DNA from: Chloroflexota bacterium
GTDB taxonomy: Bacteria > Chloroflexota > Dehalococcoidia > JABGRK01
Direction of reading: 5' to 3'
DNA length: 64,000 bases
Assembly (NCBI GenBank): GCA_018648325.1
Contig: JABGRK010000018.1
Location: forward strand, 1 to 64,000
How positions within the stretch are numbered: position 1 is the first letter of the stretch; every line of letters starts with the position of its first letter. Position numbers and translations under genes: made by a program. The notes beneath the pieces are model-generated. The model ran no database searches. It had not been told where the DNA came from and saw nothing but the letters and a program-made list of their open reading frames with translations. Shown piece by piece: positions 17,261 through 26,608 of the stretch.

Positions 17261-17354
17261 CATCAACCCCCTTTGTCCCCCATTCATGGGGGAAGATTAG
17301 ACTAGAATTTGGGGGGCACCCCCAAGACCCCCGGCAGGAAGCATCCTGCACCTC
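17261..17354 (+). repeat. Dispersed GC-rich repeat, copy A (left end missing)
   Basis: It starts directly after the MFS stop codon with ATCAACCCCCTTTGTCCCCC, contains two C/G-tract hairpins and ends in CAGGAAGCATCCTGCACCTC. It aligns over its whole length with copy B at 22540-22630, but lacks the left-hand TACGTACGTAGAT portion. It encodes no ORF of its own. Confidence 0.75.
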
Positions 17355-17410
17355 TTATCATCGGGCAATAACGTTTTACATGCCATGCTTGTGCCATGCC
17401 ACACCGTCGC

Positions 17411-17440
17411 TTGACCCTGAACTTGCAACGCCCGTATAAT
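17411..17440 (+). promoter_or_regulatory. Promoter of a hypothetical membrane-protein gene
   Basis: TTGACC (17411-17416) and TATAAT (17435-17440) are separated by 18 nt. The ATG follows at 17489 with a GGAG ribosome binding site. Confidence 0.65.
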
Positions 17441-17488
17441 TACACAACTTACAGGATATGTTAGATATAGAACACAAGTGTGGAGTGA

Positions 17489-18205
17489 ATGAACAAGCTT
17501 TGGAATGCAATAAAACGCAATAAAAGTGCCCGCCAAGGATTGCTTCTTGTATTTATTTTAAGCTCTGCAATAACGCTAATGCCTCTAACTGCCGTTCTTA
17601 AAGGAATTCGCCATGTAAGCCTAATACCAATTGTCTTTGCTAGTGTCTTCATTGGTAGCTTGGTTATGTTTTATTTATCTCAGGTCCTATCTCGTCTCAG
17701 GGATAAATGGGTTAAAAGAGAAGAGAAAAAAACAGCCACCAAAATTGAGGGCTTAGACTTTCATGGTTTTACAAGGAAAGGGGTTAATGCAGTAGGCATT
17801 CATAATAGATTTTACGTGACTATGCACTCTGGCTATTATTATCCAGTAATAGAATCCGAAGATGGCCCTATGGATGCCCCTCTACCTAAGTTCTACACCA
17901 AAATAGCCATTCCCGTTGTGCCAAACAACACCTTTTTCTCTCTCTCAATTAATCCAAAGGGAAACTATGATTATTATAAAGACAATGGATATTGTTTTTT
18001 TCACAAAGAAGTAGAGAAGTGGAGCGGTTCTCCTAGCACAAACACAATTCTGAAAGAAATAGACAAACTGATAAAATACTTAAGCGAAAACGATATCAAG
18101 CCCCATATACCTGAAGACAATATAGACTACAGGGGGCAAATCATCACAGCAGAGCAAGCAACAGAAAACGCAACATCCCTAGAAATACAGCCCAAGGATA
18201 TCTAA
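17489..18205 (+). CDS. Hypothetical membrane protein, two N-terminal helices
   Basis: The 238-aa product has two predicted membrane helices (about residues 18-38 and 45-67) followed by a charged soluble domain rich in Tyr, Asn and Lys. I do not recognise the family. The soluble part has no CXXC, HXH or nucleotide-binding motif. GGAGTG precedes the ATG by 4-9 nt. Its codon use is more AT-rich than the surrounding housekeeping genes (for example frequent AAA, ATA, TAT), which hints at an accessory origin. It is convergent with trpS, whose stop codon overlaps its 3' end. Confidence 0.6.
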   Translation: MNKLWNAIKRNKSARQGLLLVFILSSAITLMPLTAVLKGIRHVSLIPIVFASVFIGSLVMFYLSQVLSRLRDKWVKREEKKTATKIEGLDFHGFTRKGVNAVGIHNRFYVTMHSGYYYPVIESEDGPMDAPLPKFYTKIAIPVVPNNTFFSLSINPKGNYDYYKDNGYCFFHKEVEKWSGSPSTNTILKEIDKLIKYLSENDIKPHIPEDNIDYRGQIITAEQATENATSLEIQPKDI

Positions 18206-19191
18206 AGCAGTCCCATCTTTTCCTTGACCTCGCGCAGTGTTTCTTTGGCGATGGCTGAGGCTCTTTTTGCGCCATCGGCAAGGATCTCATCAAGCACGCC
18301 GGGGTTTTCGGCAAGTTTGGCCCTGCGCTCGCGGAAGGGACGCAAGAACTCGTTAATACTTTCGCCAAGCAGCTTCTTGCAGTCCACACAGCCGATCTGA
18401 GCCTGCTTGCAATCGTGCGCGATGGCCATGAACTTTTCAGGAAAAACGCTGGTAGTAAAAGCGCCATGCAATGTATAGACGTTGCACTTGTCGGGGTGAC
18501 CGGGGTCGTTCTTGCGCACGCGCGTCGGATCAGTGAAAGCGGTCTTTACCCGCTTAAGCGTTTCTTCATCACTAACTGCAAGGTCAATCTGGTTATCCAT
18601 GCTCTTGCTCATCTTGGCCGAACCATCAAGCCCTACTATCAGCGGTATCTCGGTAAGCTTGGCCTTGGGCTCAGGGAAAACTTCGCCGAATATCGAGTTG
18701 AAGCGGCGCACTATCTCACGCGTCAGCTCCAAATGCGGCAACTGGTCCTCGCCCACGGGAACGGTGTCTGCCTTGTAAAGGATGATGTCCGAAGCCATCA
18801 GTACCGGATAGCCCAGCAGGCCGTAGTTGACGTTGTCGGGATGCATGCGCACCTTCTCCTTGAACGTGGGCACGCGGGTGAGCCAGCCCATGGGGGTGGT
18901 CATGCCCATGTAGGTGAAAAGCTCGGCTATCTCCGGTACATGCGACTGCACAAACATGATCGAACGCTGGGGATCGATTCCTGCCGCCAGCCAGTCCAGC
19001 GCCATCTCGCGGATATTGGCCTGCAACAAATGCGTATCTTCAAGGGTGGTCAGGGCGTGTATATCGACGATGCAATAGATGCACTCGTAATCGTCCTGAA
19101 GCGCCACATAGTTCTGGATAGCGCCCAGATAATTGCCGATGTGCTGCTGCCCTGTAGGTCTTGCGCCGGAAAATACGCGTCCTTTTTTCAT
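18202..19191 (-). CDS. trpS: Tryptophanyl-tRNA synthetase
   Basis: This class I aminoacyl-tRNA synthetase attaches tryptophan to tRNA(Trp). The 329-aa product has the HIGH-type motif in TGQQHIGNYLG at the N-terminus and KMSKS in GSAKMSKSMDN. The length is normal for bacterial TrpRS. I chose ATG 19191 over longer options because AGGAGTG precedes it at about 8 nt and the protein then begins in family style (MKKGRVFSGARPTG). The gene is single and divergent from the carbonic anhydrase-like gene. Confidence 0.93.
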   Translation of the reverse strand: MKKGRVFSGARPTGQQHIGNYLGAIQNYVALQDDYECIYCIVDIHALTTLEDTHLLQANIREMALDWLAAGIDPQRSIMFVQSHVPEIAELFTYMGMTTPMGWLTRVPTFKEKVRMHPDNVNYGLLGYPVLMASDIILYKADTVPVGEDQLPHLELTREIVRRFNSIFGEVFPEPKAKLTEIPLIVGLDGSAKMSKSMDNQIDLAVSDEETLKRVKTAFTDPTRVRKNDPGHPDKCNVYTLHGAFTTSVFPEKFMAIAHDCKQAQIGCVDCKKLLGESINEFLRPFRERRAKLAENPGVLDEILADGAKRASAIAKETLREVKEKMGLL

Positions 19192-19252
19192 ACGATACAC
19201 TCCTAAAAAATACTCTGTAAGTCTAACATAAAGGCGAATAGGCCAGCAACGC

Positions 19253-19283
19253 TTGACGCTACGGTTGCTATCGATAGTATAAT
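19253..19283 (+). promoter_or_regulatory. Promoter of the gamma carbonic anhydrase-like gene
   Basis: TATAAT lies at 19278-19283, with TTGACG at 19253-19258. The spacing of 19 nt is long but acceptable. Confidence 0.55.
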
Positions 19284-19310
19284 GAAACACAGGTGCAAGG
19301 AGGCATAGGT

Positions 19311-19823
19311 TTGATCAAAGAGTTTAACGGCAAGACGCCCAAGATACATGAAACCGCGTTCATCAGCGAGTACGCATACATCGTGGGTGACGTTGAGATA
19401 GGACCGTACTCCAGCGTATGGCCGGGAGCGGTGATACGTGCGGACTTCGGGCAGGTGCGCATTGGTGCCAACGTAAGTATTCAGGACAACTGCGTGCTGC
19501 ACTGTGAGGGCGTTATGGAGATAGGCGACAACGTAATGTTCGGGCACGGCGCGGGTGTGCATGGCAAGAGCATAGGCAACTACGTGCTGGTGGGTATGAA
19601 CGCGACCATCCTGCCTCACTCCGAGATAGGCGACTACTGCATCATCGGCGCTATGACCCTTATCACCGAGCGCCAGAAAATACCGGATAAATCGTTCGTG
19701 ACCGGAATACCGGGCAAGATCAAAAAAGAGCTTACCGAAAAGGTGTTTGAGTGGGTGGAGCGGGACGACAACAGCCTGTATGCCAAGATGGCCCAGATGT
19801 ACAAAGAGGGCGAGGGGTATTAG
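19311..19823 (+). CDS. Gamma carbonic anhydrase family protein (left-handed beta-helix)
   Basis: This 170-aa protein folds as a hexapeptide-repeat left-handed beta-helix trimer; family members hydrate CO2 or act as paralogues of unknown function (YrdA/PaaY-like). The metal-binding histidines expected at the trimer interface are present in CVLHCEG and MFGHGAGVHG. The repeat pattern (I-G-x-x runs such as VEIGPYSSVWPG) is clear. The start is TTG at 19311 with AAGGAGG 7 nt upstream; a GTG at 19293 lies before that site and is rejected. Some family members lack activity, so carbonic anhydrase function is probable only by family. Confidence 0.85.
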   Translation: MIKEFNGKTPKIHETAFISEYAYIVGDVEIGPYSSVWPGAVIRADFGQVRIGANVSIQDNCVLHCEGVMEIGDNVMFGHGAGVHGKSIGNYVLVGMNATILPHSEIGDYCIIGAMTLITERQKIPDKSFVTGIPGKIKKELTEKVFEWVERDDNSLYAKMAQMYKEGEGY

Positions 19824-19882
19824 GGCAAGCTTCTGGCCAAACACTAGACGATAAAACATCCTTACTAACATTCGATAACTAT

Positions 19883-20533
19883 CTATATACGTACAAAAAC
19901 CCGCTCGGACAACACTTCACCATCCGCGTCAAGAGCACGCACAGCCTCTTCCTGCCAACTCGTCCCACAAACAACAACAAACAAACCATCTATAACCGAA
20001 GCCCTAACTGTCTGTCCGTCACGCATTTCAAACTCTACGGCAGCAACTTCATCACTAACCGCTCTGCCAAAGAAAATCGTTGGACCTATCAATTTCCCAG
20101 TTGTCCACCTTATGTACGGAGGGGACCCACCAGCGGTATCGACAAGAAATCCCCCACTGCCATCAGTCACATCGTCTATATACCAGTTATCATCACTGCC
20201 CTTTACCCGTTGGTACCACAGCATTTCATCGGAGTAACTCGGCAACTCATACAGAATAACTGAATAATCCAAATAATCACGCGTTTGAAGATGTTTAAAA
20301 CTACTGGCGTGCGTTTCATTCACTTGCTCCACCCAGTTCTGCACAGCCTCAATTGGTGTAGTTCCTGTTGCATACCTGTCCGAAGCACTCCCGGTATTAT
20401 CACGTGAGTTTGAAAGAACCCATGCCAAAGGGACAAGTACAGCCACAGCAATCAAGGCGACTATAATCGCCCACTTGAGTAAAGTGCGCTGCCTGTTCCG
20501 ATCATTACCAGTAAGCATATATTCCTCAGCCAT
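19883..20533 (-). CDS. Membrane-anchored hypothetical protein
   Basis: This 216-aa protein has a single N-terminal transmembrane helix (about residues 24-46) after a basic, Arg-rich n-region, then an extracytoplasmic domain beginning with a Ser/Thr-rich linker. The domain resembles small NTF2-like or DUF-type extracellular modules in length (EAVQNWVEQVNETH near its start), but I cannot assign a family. I prefer ATG 20533, which has GAGGTG upstream; GTG 20545 is the alternative. It stands alone, convergent with the carbonic anhydrase-like gene. Confidence 0.6.
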   Translation of the reverse strand: MAEEYMLTGNDRNRQRTLLKWAIIVALIAVAVLVPLAWVLSNSRDNTGSASDRYATGTTPIEAVQNWVEQVNETHASSFKHLQTRDYLDYSVILYELPSYSDEMLWYQRVKGSDDNWYIDDVTDGSGGFLVDTAGGSPPYIRWTTGKLIGPTIFFGRAVSDEVAAVEFEMRDGQTVRASVIDGLFVVVCGTSWQEEAVRALDADGEVLSERVFVRI

Positions 20534-20640
20534 GAAACACCTCACATACGATATGAACCACTTACGACTTTACCTGAAAACCCATTTGCCTGTCAATGTA
20601 TAAACAATGTTGCTTGTTGTCACTAATATCGGCACACAAA

Positions 20641-20693
20641 GAGGTGCAGGATATCTTCTTTACTGAAAGAAAAACGACAATCTACGTACGTAG
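20641..20693 (-). repeat. Dispersed repeat, copy D (internally deleted, inverted)
   Basis: Read on the minus strand it starts TACGTACGTAGATTGTCGTT and ends TATCCTGCACCTC. Those are the left end of copy B and the right end of copy A, but the central C/G-tract hairpins are missing. It lies between argS and a hypothetical gene. Confidence 0.6.
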
Positions 20694-20733
20694 CGGCAAA
20701 CAGAACCTAAGCGAGTCGCAGTAGAAGGCGAAA

Positions 20734-22392
20734 CTACATGGTTTCGGGGGCGGTCATGCCCATCAGGCCAAGTACCTTGGCAAAAACGGTCTTGGCGGCG
20801 GCAACAAGTTTTAAGCGTGATGCGGTTGTTTTTGCGTCGTCGGTGACCACGCGGCACTGCTTGTAGAAGCTGTGGAATGCCGTAGCCATTTCCTGCGCAA
20901 AGTATGTCAGGTGATGCGGTTCGTGGGTGCTTGCAATCTGCTCGATGATCTCCGGCAGATAGAGCATCTTGCGAATGTAGGAGAGCTCAGCCTCATGCGT
21001 CAGCAGCGATACATCGCCGTCTGCATAGTCGATGCCTTTGTCTGCGGCCAACCTTAGTATGCTGGCAATGCGTGCGTGTGCGTACTGCACGTAGTACACG
21101 GGGTTATCGTTGGATTGCTGCACCGCCAGTTCCATATCAAAGTCCATCTGTGAATCGGCAGAGCGCATCAGGAAGAAGAATCGGCATACGTCCGGGCCTA
21201 CCTCTTCTATCAGCTCGCGCAGTGTAATCAGGTCACCAGTGCGCTTGGACACGCGTACGATCTCCTTGCCGCGCTTGAGCGTAACCAGTTGCGTGATGAT
21301 GATATGCAGGCGCTGTTCGTCGATGCCAAGGGCTGTCAGCACAGCCTTCATGCGCGATACATGGCCCTGATGATCGGCACCCCATATGTCTATGGCCTTG
21401 TCAAAGCCGCGCAAAACGAGCTTGTTGTAGTGGTAGGCCACATCGGAGGCGAAGTATGTGGGCGTGCCGTTTGTTCGCACCAGCACGTTGTCCTTATCCT
21501 CACCCAGTGAGGTGGACATGAACCACTTGGCGCCCTCTTTTTCGGCGGTGTGATTGCTCTTATCCAGCATATCCATGGCTGTGTCATACTGTCCGCTGTC
21601 AAACAGGCTGCGCTCGGAAAACCATACGTCGAACTCAATGCCCAGCGTTTTCAGATCGGACTTGATGGCATCAATAGCCTTTGTTACGCCTACGGCACCT
21701 ATTGCCTTAAGTGCATCATCTTTGGGCATGGATACATATGCATCGCCCTTTTCTTCGATGATCTGTTTTGCAAAGTCGAGGATGTAGTCTCCCATATAGC
21801 CGTCTTCCGGCATTTCACAGTCATGACCCAGGGCCTGCATATAGCGGGCATAAAGTGAGTTATAGTAAGCGTCCATCTGATTGCCGGCGTCGTTGACATA
21901 GTACTCGGATGAGACATCATAACCGGCGGATTTGAGCACGTTGGCAAGGGCGCTGCCCAGTATGGCGGCACGGCCATGGCCCACGTGTATGGGGCCGGTG
22001 GGATTGACGCTGACATATTCCAGTTGTATCTTCTGTCCATCACCCAGGTTGATATCACCAAAAGACTCTTTCTGACTGAGGACTTGCTCGACCTGACTTG
22101 CCAGCCATTTGCCGCTAAGGGTAATGTTGACAAAACCGGGGTGTGCTACGGTGACCTTTTCGATTTCATCGCAGGCCGGGATCAATCCGGCAAGTGTTTC
22201 GGCTATAACCAGCGGACTTTTGCGCATGGCACGTGATAGCTTGAGGGGCAGGCTTGAGGCATAATCGCCATGCTCCGGCTTTTGCGGGTGTTCCACCGCT
22301 ACGTCCGGGATAGCTGCTGCCGGCAACAGTTCCTTTTCAATCGCTTCTTTTACCGCTTGCCGCAGAAGCTCGGCAACTCTTTGCTTAATCAT
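20734..22392 (-). CDS. argS: Arginyl-tRNA synthetase
   Basis: This class I aminoacyl-tRNA synthetase charges tRNA(Arg). The 552-aa protein has the N-terminal additional domain, the HIGH-equivalent motif in NPTGPIHVGHGRAAILG, the ADHQGHVSRM segment and the C-terminal anticodon-binding DALR helices ending in VLGLMGM. As in many ArgRS enzymes, the KMSKS lysine motif is degenerate (VRVSKRTGD). The length is normal. The gene is alone, with dispersed-repeat copies on both sides (D downstream, B upstream). Confidence 0.93.
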   Translation of the reverse strand: MIKQRVAELLRQAVKEAIEKELLPAAAIPDVAVEHPQKPEHGDYASSLPLKLSRAMRKSPLVIAETLAGLIPACDEIEKVTVAHPGFVNITLSGKWLASQVEQVLSQKESFGDINLGDGQKIQLEYVSVNPTGPIHVGHGRAAILGSALANVLKSAGYDVSSEYYVNDAGNQMDAYYNSLYARYMQALGHDCEMPEDGYMGDYILDFAKQIIEEKGDAYVSMPKDDALKAIGAVGVTKAIDAIKSDLKTLGIEFDVWFSERSLFDSGQYDTAMDMLDKSNHTAEKEGAKWFMSTSLGEDKDNVLVRTNGTPTYFASDVAYHYNKLVLRGFDKAIDIWGADHQGHVSRMKAVLTALGIDEQRLHIIITQLVTLKRGKEIVRVSKRTGDLITLRELIEEVGPDVCRFFFLMRSADSQMDFDMELAVQQSNDNPVYYVQYAHARIASILRLAADKGIDYADGDVSLLTHEAELSYIRKMLYLPEIIEQIASTHEPHHLTYFAQEMATAFHSFYKQCRVVTDDAKTTASRLKLVAAAKTVFAKVLGLMGMTAPETM

Positions 22393-22501
22393 TTATGCAT
22401 CCATTTCTATCAATTACAACTGGGAACCATTATACGGCATGAGGGGGTGCAATCTCAATTATATCTGCATTCTACTACGCTTTACGAGGGTCGGAATGGG
22501 G

Positions 22502-22630
22502 TACGTACGTAGATAGTCGTTTGGGAATCAGTATAGGGGTATCAACCCCCTTTATCCCCCATTCTTGGGGGAGGGATTATTTAATCTGGGGGACACCCCC
22601 AGCTCCCCCGGCAGGATTGCATCCTGCACC
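22502..22630 (+). repeat. Dispersed GC-rich repeat, copy B (fullest copy)
   Basis: It begins TACGTACGTAGATAGTCGTT, continues through ATCAACCCCCTTTATCCCCC and a CCCCCA...TGGGGG hairpin, then a second C/G-tract hairpin, and ends in the CAGGATTGCATCCTG palindrome plus CACC. At about 129 bp it shares its parts with copies A, C and D. It carries no ORF and lies in a 313-bp gap upstream of argS. Confidence 0.75.
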
Positions 22631-22690
22631 GCATATGTATTGGGAAGAGGTCAGTTAAGTAGAAAGGCTTACCAGCTTTAAGAAGAGATA

Positions 22691-22699
22691 TGGTAGAAT
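22691..22699 (+). promoter_or_regulatory. Extended -10 promoter giving a leaderless mRNA
   Basis: TGGTAGAAT lies at 22691-22699. The ATG at 22706 is 6 nt further, too close for a ribosome binding site, as at 3339. Confidence 0.6.
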
Positions 22700-22705
22700 G
22701 AGCGC

Positions 22706-23281
22706 ATGCAAGAATCGCTCAGAGAATACATCGCAGCTCTCGGATATTTAGTGTGGATTGTGTTACTAACCAGCGTGGCTGGTGCTATTGGGGCATACTT
22801 GGATTTATCAGGCCGCAGTTCATTTCCTATATGGGTGTGGATACCGTTATTATTTATCGGGTTGATTATTATGCCATTTATTGCTTTTCACAGGGTAAGG
22901 GAGCAACGTGATGAGGCTAGAAATATTAAAGAATATTATATAACACCAAGTTTCGTGAAAGTGTCGTATTCTGACTACTCATTTGAAGTTAAAGATGATA
23001 GCATACGTTTACGTTTTAATCTCCAAATACACGCTGTTCCTCCAATCCGTATTGAGGAAATACAGATGGAAATAAGGGGCAAGCGATATGATACTGACTG
23101 GGAGCCTATGGCAGAAGCTATAACTGATGTCTCAGGACGCGATGTGTACATAAATCTACCCAAGTCTTTTCCGTCGAACACATATCCGGCTAGATTAGTT
23201 GTCTGTACAGAGAGAAGAGGATTTTTCTCAGATTCATTTGACCTAGCTTTTAGTATGGACAAAGTAGATAATTTTTGGTAA
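22706..23281 (+). CDS. Hypothetical membrane protein, two N-terminal helices
   Basis: This 191-aa protein has two membrane helices (about residues 10-30 and 38-60) and a soluble C-terminal beta-rich domain with a tyrosine-rich central segment. I do not recognise the family. The helix pair followed by a soluble domain resembles the gene at 17489 in layout but not clearly in sequence. It lacks a Shine-Dalgarno and probably has a leaderless mRNA. It is convergent with recG. Confidence 0.55.
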   Translation: MQESLREYIAALGYLVWIVLLTSVAGAIGAYLDLSGRSSFPIWVWIPLLFIGLIIMPFIAFHRVREQRDEARNIKEYYITPSFVKVSYSDYSFEVKDDSIRLRFNLQIHAVPPIRIEEIQMEIRGKRYDTDWEPMAEAITDVSGRDVYINLPKSFPSNTYPARLVVCTERRGFFSDSFDLAFSMDKVDNFW

Positions 23282-23352
23282 TTCACCCCTGAAGCATTTC
23301 TTCTCCTAAATCGCCAGCATGCCAATCATAGGCATTGTAGCAATACAAACCC

Positions 23353-25746
23353 CTAGCTGGACTCACCGGCGCTGGACCATAGCTTGTCCACTTCTTTAAG
23401 TAGCAGCGCATGTTCAGGCTTGGCAAGGTTGGGATCATCTTTGAACAGCTGAATTGCTTCGGCGCGCGCTTGCTCCAGCAAAAGCGTGTCGGAGAGGCGG
23501 GCCATACGCAGGTCAGGCAGGCCGCTCTGACGTGTGCCAAAGAACTCACCGGCACCGCGCAAACGCAGGTCTTCCTCGGCCAGCTTAAAGCCATCTGACG
23601 TCTGTTCCATTATCTGCAGCCGTTCGGTGGCCTCTGAGGAGGGCTTTTCGGCCAGCAAGATACAGTAGCTCTTTTTGTCGCCACGGCCCACTCTGCCGCG
23701 AAATTGGTGCAGCTGAGATAGCCCAAAACGGTCGGCGCCCTCGATAAGCATGACGGTGGCGTTGGGCACATCTATTCCCACCTCTACCACCGATGTGGAC
23801 ACCAAGATGTTATATTCTCCATCCTTGAATTTATGCATAGCCTCTTCTTTATCAGCAGACGACATGCGCCCATGAATCAGACCGAGATTTAATTGCGGAA
23901 ATACATCACGAGTAAGTCGTGCGTGTTCTGCAACCGCCGCCTTGGCATCGATAGCTTCGGATTCTTCGACCAGCGGACAGATTATAAATGCCTGCTGTTC
24001 AGCTTTGATTTTATCGTGAATAAACTGATAAGCCTTGCTGCGATTTTGAGGCCCGCCAAGCCTTGTCATTATCTCCTGCCTGCCCGGTGGCATCTCATCG
24101 ATTACGGAGATATCAAGATCGCCGTACAGTGTGAGCGCCAGCGTTCTGGGGATAGGCGTTGCACTCATGACCAGCACATGCGGGCTGGTCCCTTTCTCAC
24201 GCAGGGCCGAACGTTGCAGTACGCCAAACCTGTGCTGCTCATCAACAATAGCAAAACCCAGCTCTTTAAACTCGACCGACTCCTGAATGATAGCGTGCGT
24301 GCCGATTACTATATCTATGGACCCATCTGCAATGCTTTCGTATATGGGTTTTCTATCCTTCTTTTTGGTGCTGCCCATCAACAGGCAAACACGTATGTGA
24401 AATCCAAATGTATCGGAGGACAATTCAAACGTATTACCATCTACATCGGATGCGCCAAAAAGCTTGGCGATGGTACGGTAATGCTGCTCCGCCAGTATCT
24501 CTGTGGGAGCCATAAATGCCACCTGAGCACTATTTGCAACCGCCAGTATTATGGCGGCGGCAGCTACCACCGTTTTACCGCTGCCAACGTCTCCCTGAAT
24601 TAGTCTGCTCATCGGCTTATTACTGCCCATATCGGCAAGCACCACATCAAGCGCTCTGCGCTGTGCTCCGGTTAACGCGTAAGGTAGTGTGGATACAAAC
24701 TTGTCAACGCAATCCAGGTGCTTATCTAAAGGAACAACATCCTGCTGCTCCTGCCACTCCCGCCTGCGCGAAAGCACACCCAGTTGTATTAAAAACAGCT
24801 CATCAAAAGCAAGGCGTGTTCTACTCTCGTTTTTTGTTTGTTCACTATCAGGGTAATGGGCTTGTTCAATAGCAATTCCGAGTGACATTAAACCAGCGTG
24901 ATCTTTCACACTACGGGGTAAAAAGTCGGGCAGACGACTGGCCCACAAATCAACCGCGGCCTTTATATGTCGGCGTACCGTGCGAGCCGCAAGCCCCTCG
25001 GTTAGCGGGTATACGGGAACAAGACGCCCGGTGTGAACCAGATCATCTGAGGTTAGTATCTCGTACACCGGTGACTCGAATACCTTTTGGCCCATGTAGC
25101 TGCTGATACGGCCGCTTATGGCAATCTTCTCGTTAGTGCGCATCTTTTTGACCAGATAGGGCTGGTTGAACCAGACTATGCGCATATTACCCGTCTGATC
25201 GCCTATTATGACCTCCGTAGCCTTGCGACCGAATCGACCTATGCCTTTGAGCGCTGCCTGCCATATAGTACCGATTACAGTTTGCTCAACTCCAACCTCA
25301 AGCTGTGCTATAGGCATAGTTTTGCTGTAATCGATATGGCGTCTGGGAAAGAAGTAAAGCATGTCTTTGATAGTATGCACATTGAGCTTGTTAAACTTGG
25401 TATGCATACGCGCACTGATGCCCTTGATATCGGTGATAGGTGAATTGATAAGTAAAGATCCGGACTCAGGCACAGGCTGTTTTGGCTTGGCTTTGGTCTT
25501 GGGCTTGGGCGTAGTTGCTTTACGCACCGGTTTGGTTTTTGCCCCGCCGCCAATGACTGCATCAATCCACTTTTTGCGCTCAGCAACGCTCAGATCAGCG
25601 TATGAAGGAGATGGGAGTTTAATGTCTGACTTGTCTGGCAAGCGATCAAGGTACTTGTCCAGCCCACCAAAAACGGCTGTATTATCGCAACCCCTGTCCT
25701 TTTCCAGATTTAAAACCTTTTGGAACTGCTCTAAGGCACTGCTCAA
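23353..25746 (-). CDS. recG: ATP-dependent DNA helicase RecG
   Basis: RecG reverses stalled replication forks and migrates Holliday junctions. The 797-aa product has the N-terminal OB/wedge domain, Walker A GDVGSGKTVVAAAA, the DEQH box (DEQHRFGVLQR) and the later helicase motifs with QFRGRVGRG. It carries about 110 extra N-terminal residues, including a Lys/Pro/Thr-rich linker. The start is TTG at 25746: the frame extends 22 codons further, but TTG overlaps the upstream degV stop (TTGA) and has GAAGGT about 7 nt before it. It ends the minus-strand operon fakA-degV-recG. Confidence 0.92.
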   Translation of the reverse strand: MSSALEQFQKVLNLEKDRGCDNTAVFGGLDKYLDRLPDKSDIKLPSPSYADLSVAERKKWIDAVIGGGAKTKPVRKATTPKPKTKAKPKQPVPESGSLLINSPITDIKGISARMHTKFNKLNVHTIKDMLYFFPRRHIDYSKTMPIAQLEVGVEQTVIGTIWQAALKGIGRFGRKATEVIIGDQTGNMRIVWFNQPYLVKKMRTNEKIAISGRISSYMGQKVFESPVYEILTSDDLVHTGRLVPVYPLTEGLAARTVRRHIKAAVDLWASRLPDFLPRSVKDHAGLMSLGIAIEQAHYPDSEQTKNESRTRLAFDELFLIQLGVLSRRREWQEQQDVVPLDKHLDCVDKFVSTLPYALTGAQRRALDVVLADMGSNKPMSRLIQGDVGSGKTVVAAAAIILAVANSAQVAFMAPTEILAEQHYRTIAKLFGASDVDGNTFELSSDTFGFHIRVCLLMGSTKKKDRKPIYESIADGSIDIVIGTHAIIQESVEFKELGFAIVDEQHRFGVLQRSALREKGTSPHVLVMSATPIPRTLALTLYGDLDISVIDEMPPGRQEIMTRLGGPQNRSKAYQFIHDKIKAEQQAFIICPLVEESEAIDAKAAVAEHARLTRDVFPQLNLGLIHGRMSSADKEEAMHKFKDGEYNILVSTSVVEVGIDVPNATVMLIEGADRFGLSQLHQFRGRVGRGDKKSYCILLAEKPSSEATERLQIMEQTSDGFKLAEEDLRLRGAGEFFGTRQSGLPDLRMARLSDTLLLEQARAEAIQLFKDDPNLAKPEHALLLKEVDKLWSSAGESS

Positions 25747-26585
25747 GATTGACCTTCGATAACAGAGACACCGATTGCGCCGGGACCCAGATGAGCGCCG
25801 ATAACAGGACACACCCTGGTGCTGTAGATTCTGGTCTGCGGTAATTCTTCGGCAATACGCCGGGTGAGGGAGTCAGACTCCTTGGGAATATCAGTATGCT
25901 CTACTATCATCTCGCTGATACTGCTAAAACTGGTGGCGAATTTGTACAAACGATCCAGCCCCTCTCGGCGGCTGCGCACACGCCCTACGGGATGGGTTTC
26001 TCCGTCTTTAATAGTAACCAGCGGCTTAACCCCTAAAACCGATCCCATAAGAGACTCCGCCTTGCCAATACGCCCGCCCTTTTTCAAATACTTGAGCGTA
26101 TCGAAAAATAGCAGGATGTGAGTTTTGGGAATAGTCCCTTTTACCAGGGCAACAACATCATCCATGCCAGCGCCTGCCTTGGCTGCCTTGGCCGCAGCAA
26201 TAGTTAGAAGGCCCAGGGGAGATGCGCCAAACTTGCTGTCTATTACCTCTATACGGCAGTTGCCGTCAACCAAGTCTTTTGCCCTGACCCCGAACTCATA
26301 ACAGGGTGAGTATTTGGTAGAAAGCAACACCGCTACTATTTCGTCTGTTTCTTTTGCCATCTCATTATACACTTGCGCAAACTGGCCTATGGACGGCGCT
26401 GCGGTGGTGGGCCAGACCTTTGTATCCACAATGCGTGTGTAGAACTCATCGGCCGTTATATCTATCCCGTCTAAATATGCATCACCATCAAAGGCAACGG
26501 TCATGGGCACAACGGTAATATCTAGTTCCCTTGCCAATTCCTTAGGGATATCGGAGCTGCCGTCTGTAACGATTTTAACTGCCAT
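25743..26585 (-). CDS. DegV family fatty-acid-binding protein (FakB-like)
   Basis: DegV proteins bind a fatty acid in a deep pocket and present it to the kinase FakA, which makes acyl-phosphate for phospholipid synthesis. The 280-aa protein shows the family opening (IVTDGSSDIPKEL), SPSIGQF-like TAAPSIGQFAQVY and the GSVLGVKPLVTIKDGE core. The fakA-like gene lies 23 nt upstream on the same strand, and its own stop overlaps the recG start. The bound chain type cannot be predicted. Confidence 0.88.
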   Translation of the reverse strand: MAVKIVTDGSSDIPKELARELDITVVPMTVAFDGDAYLDGIDITADEFYTRIVDTKVWPTTAAPSIGQFAQVYNEMAKETDEIVAVLLSTKYSPCYEFGVRAKDLVDGNCRIEVIDSKFGASPLGLLTIAAAKAAKAGAGMDDVVALVKGTIPKTHILLFFDTLKYLKKGGRIGKAESLMGSVLGVKPLVTIKDGETHPVGRVRSRREGLDRLYKFATSFSSISEMIVEHTDIPKESDSLTRRIAEELPQTRIYSTRVCPVIGAHLGPGAIGVSVIEGQS

Positions 26586-26608
26586 ATGAAAAGCTCCTTG
26601 AGTACGTG

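Noticed and set aside
18415-19206. A 263-codon open frame antisense to trpS
   Set aside because: It lies fully opposite a well supported synthetase gene and has no family resemblance; open antisense frames are common opposite GC-biased codons.
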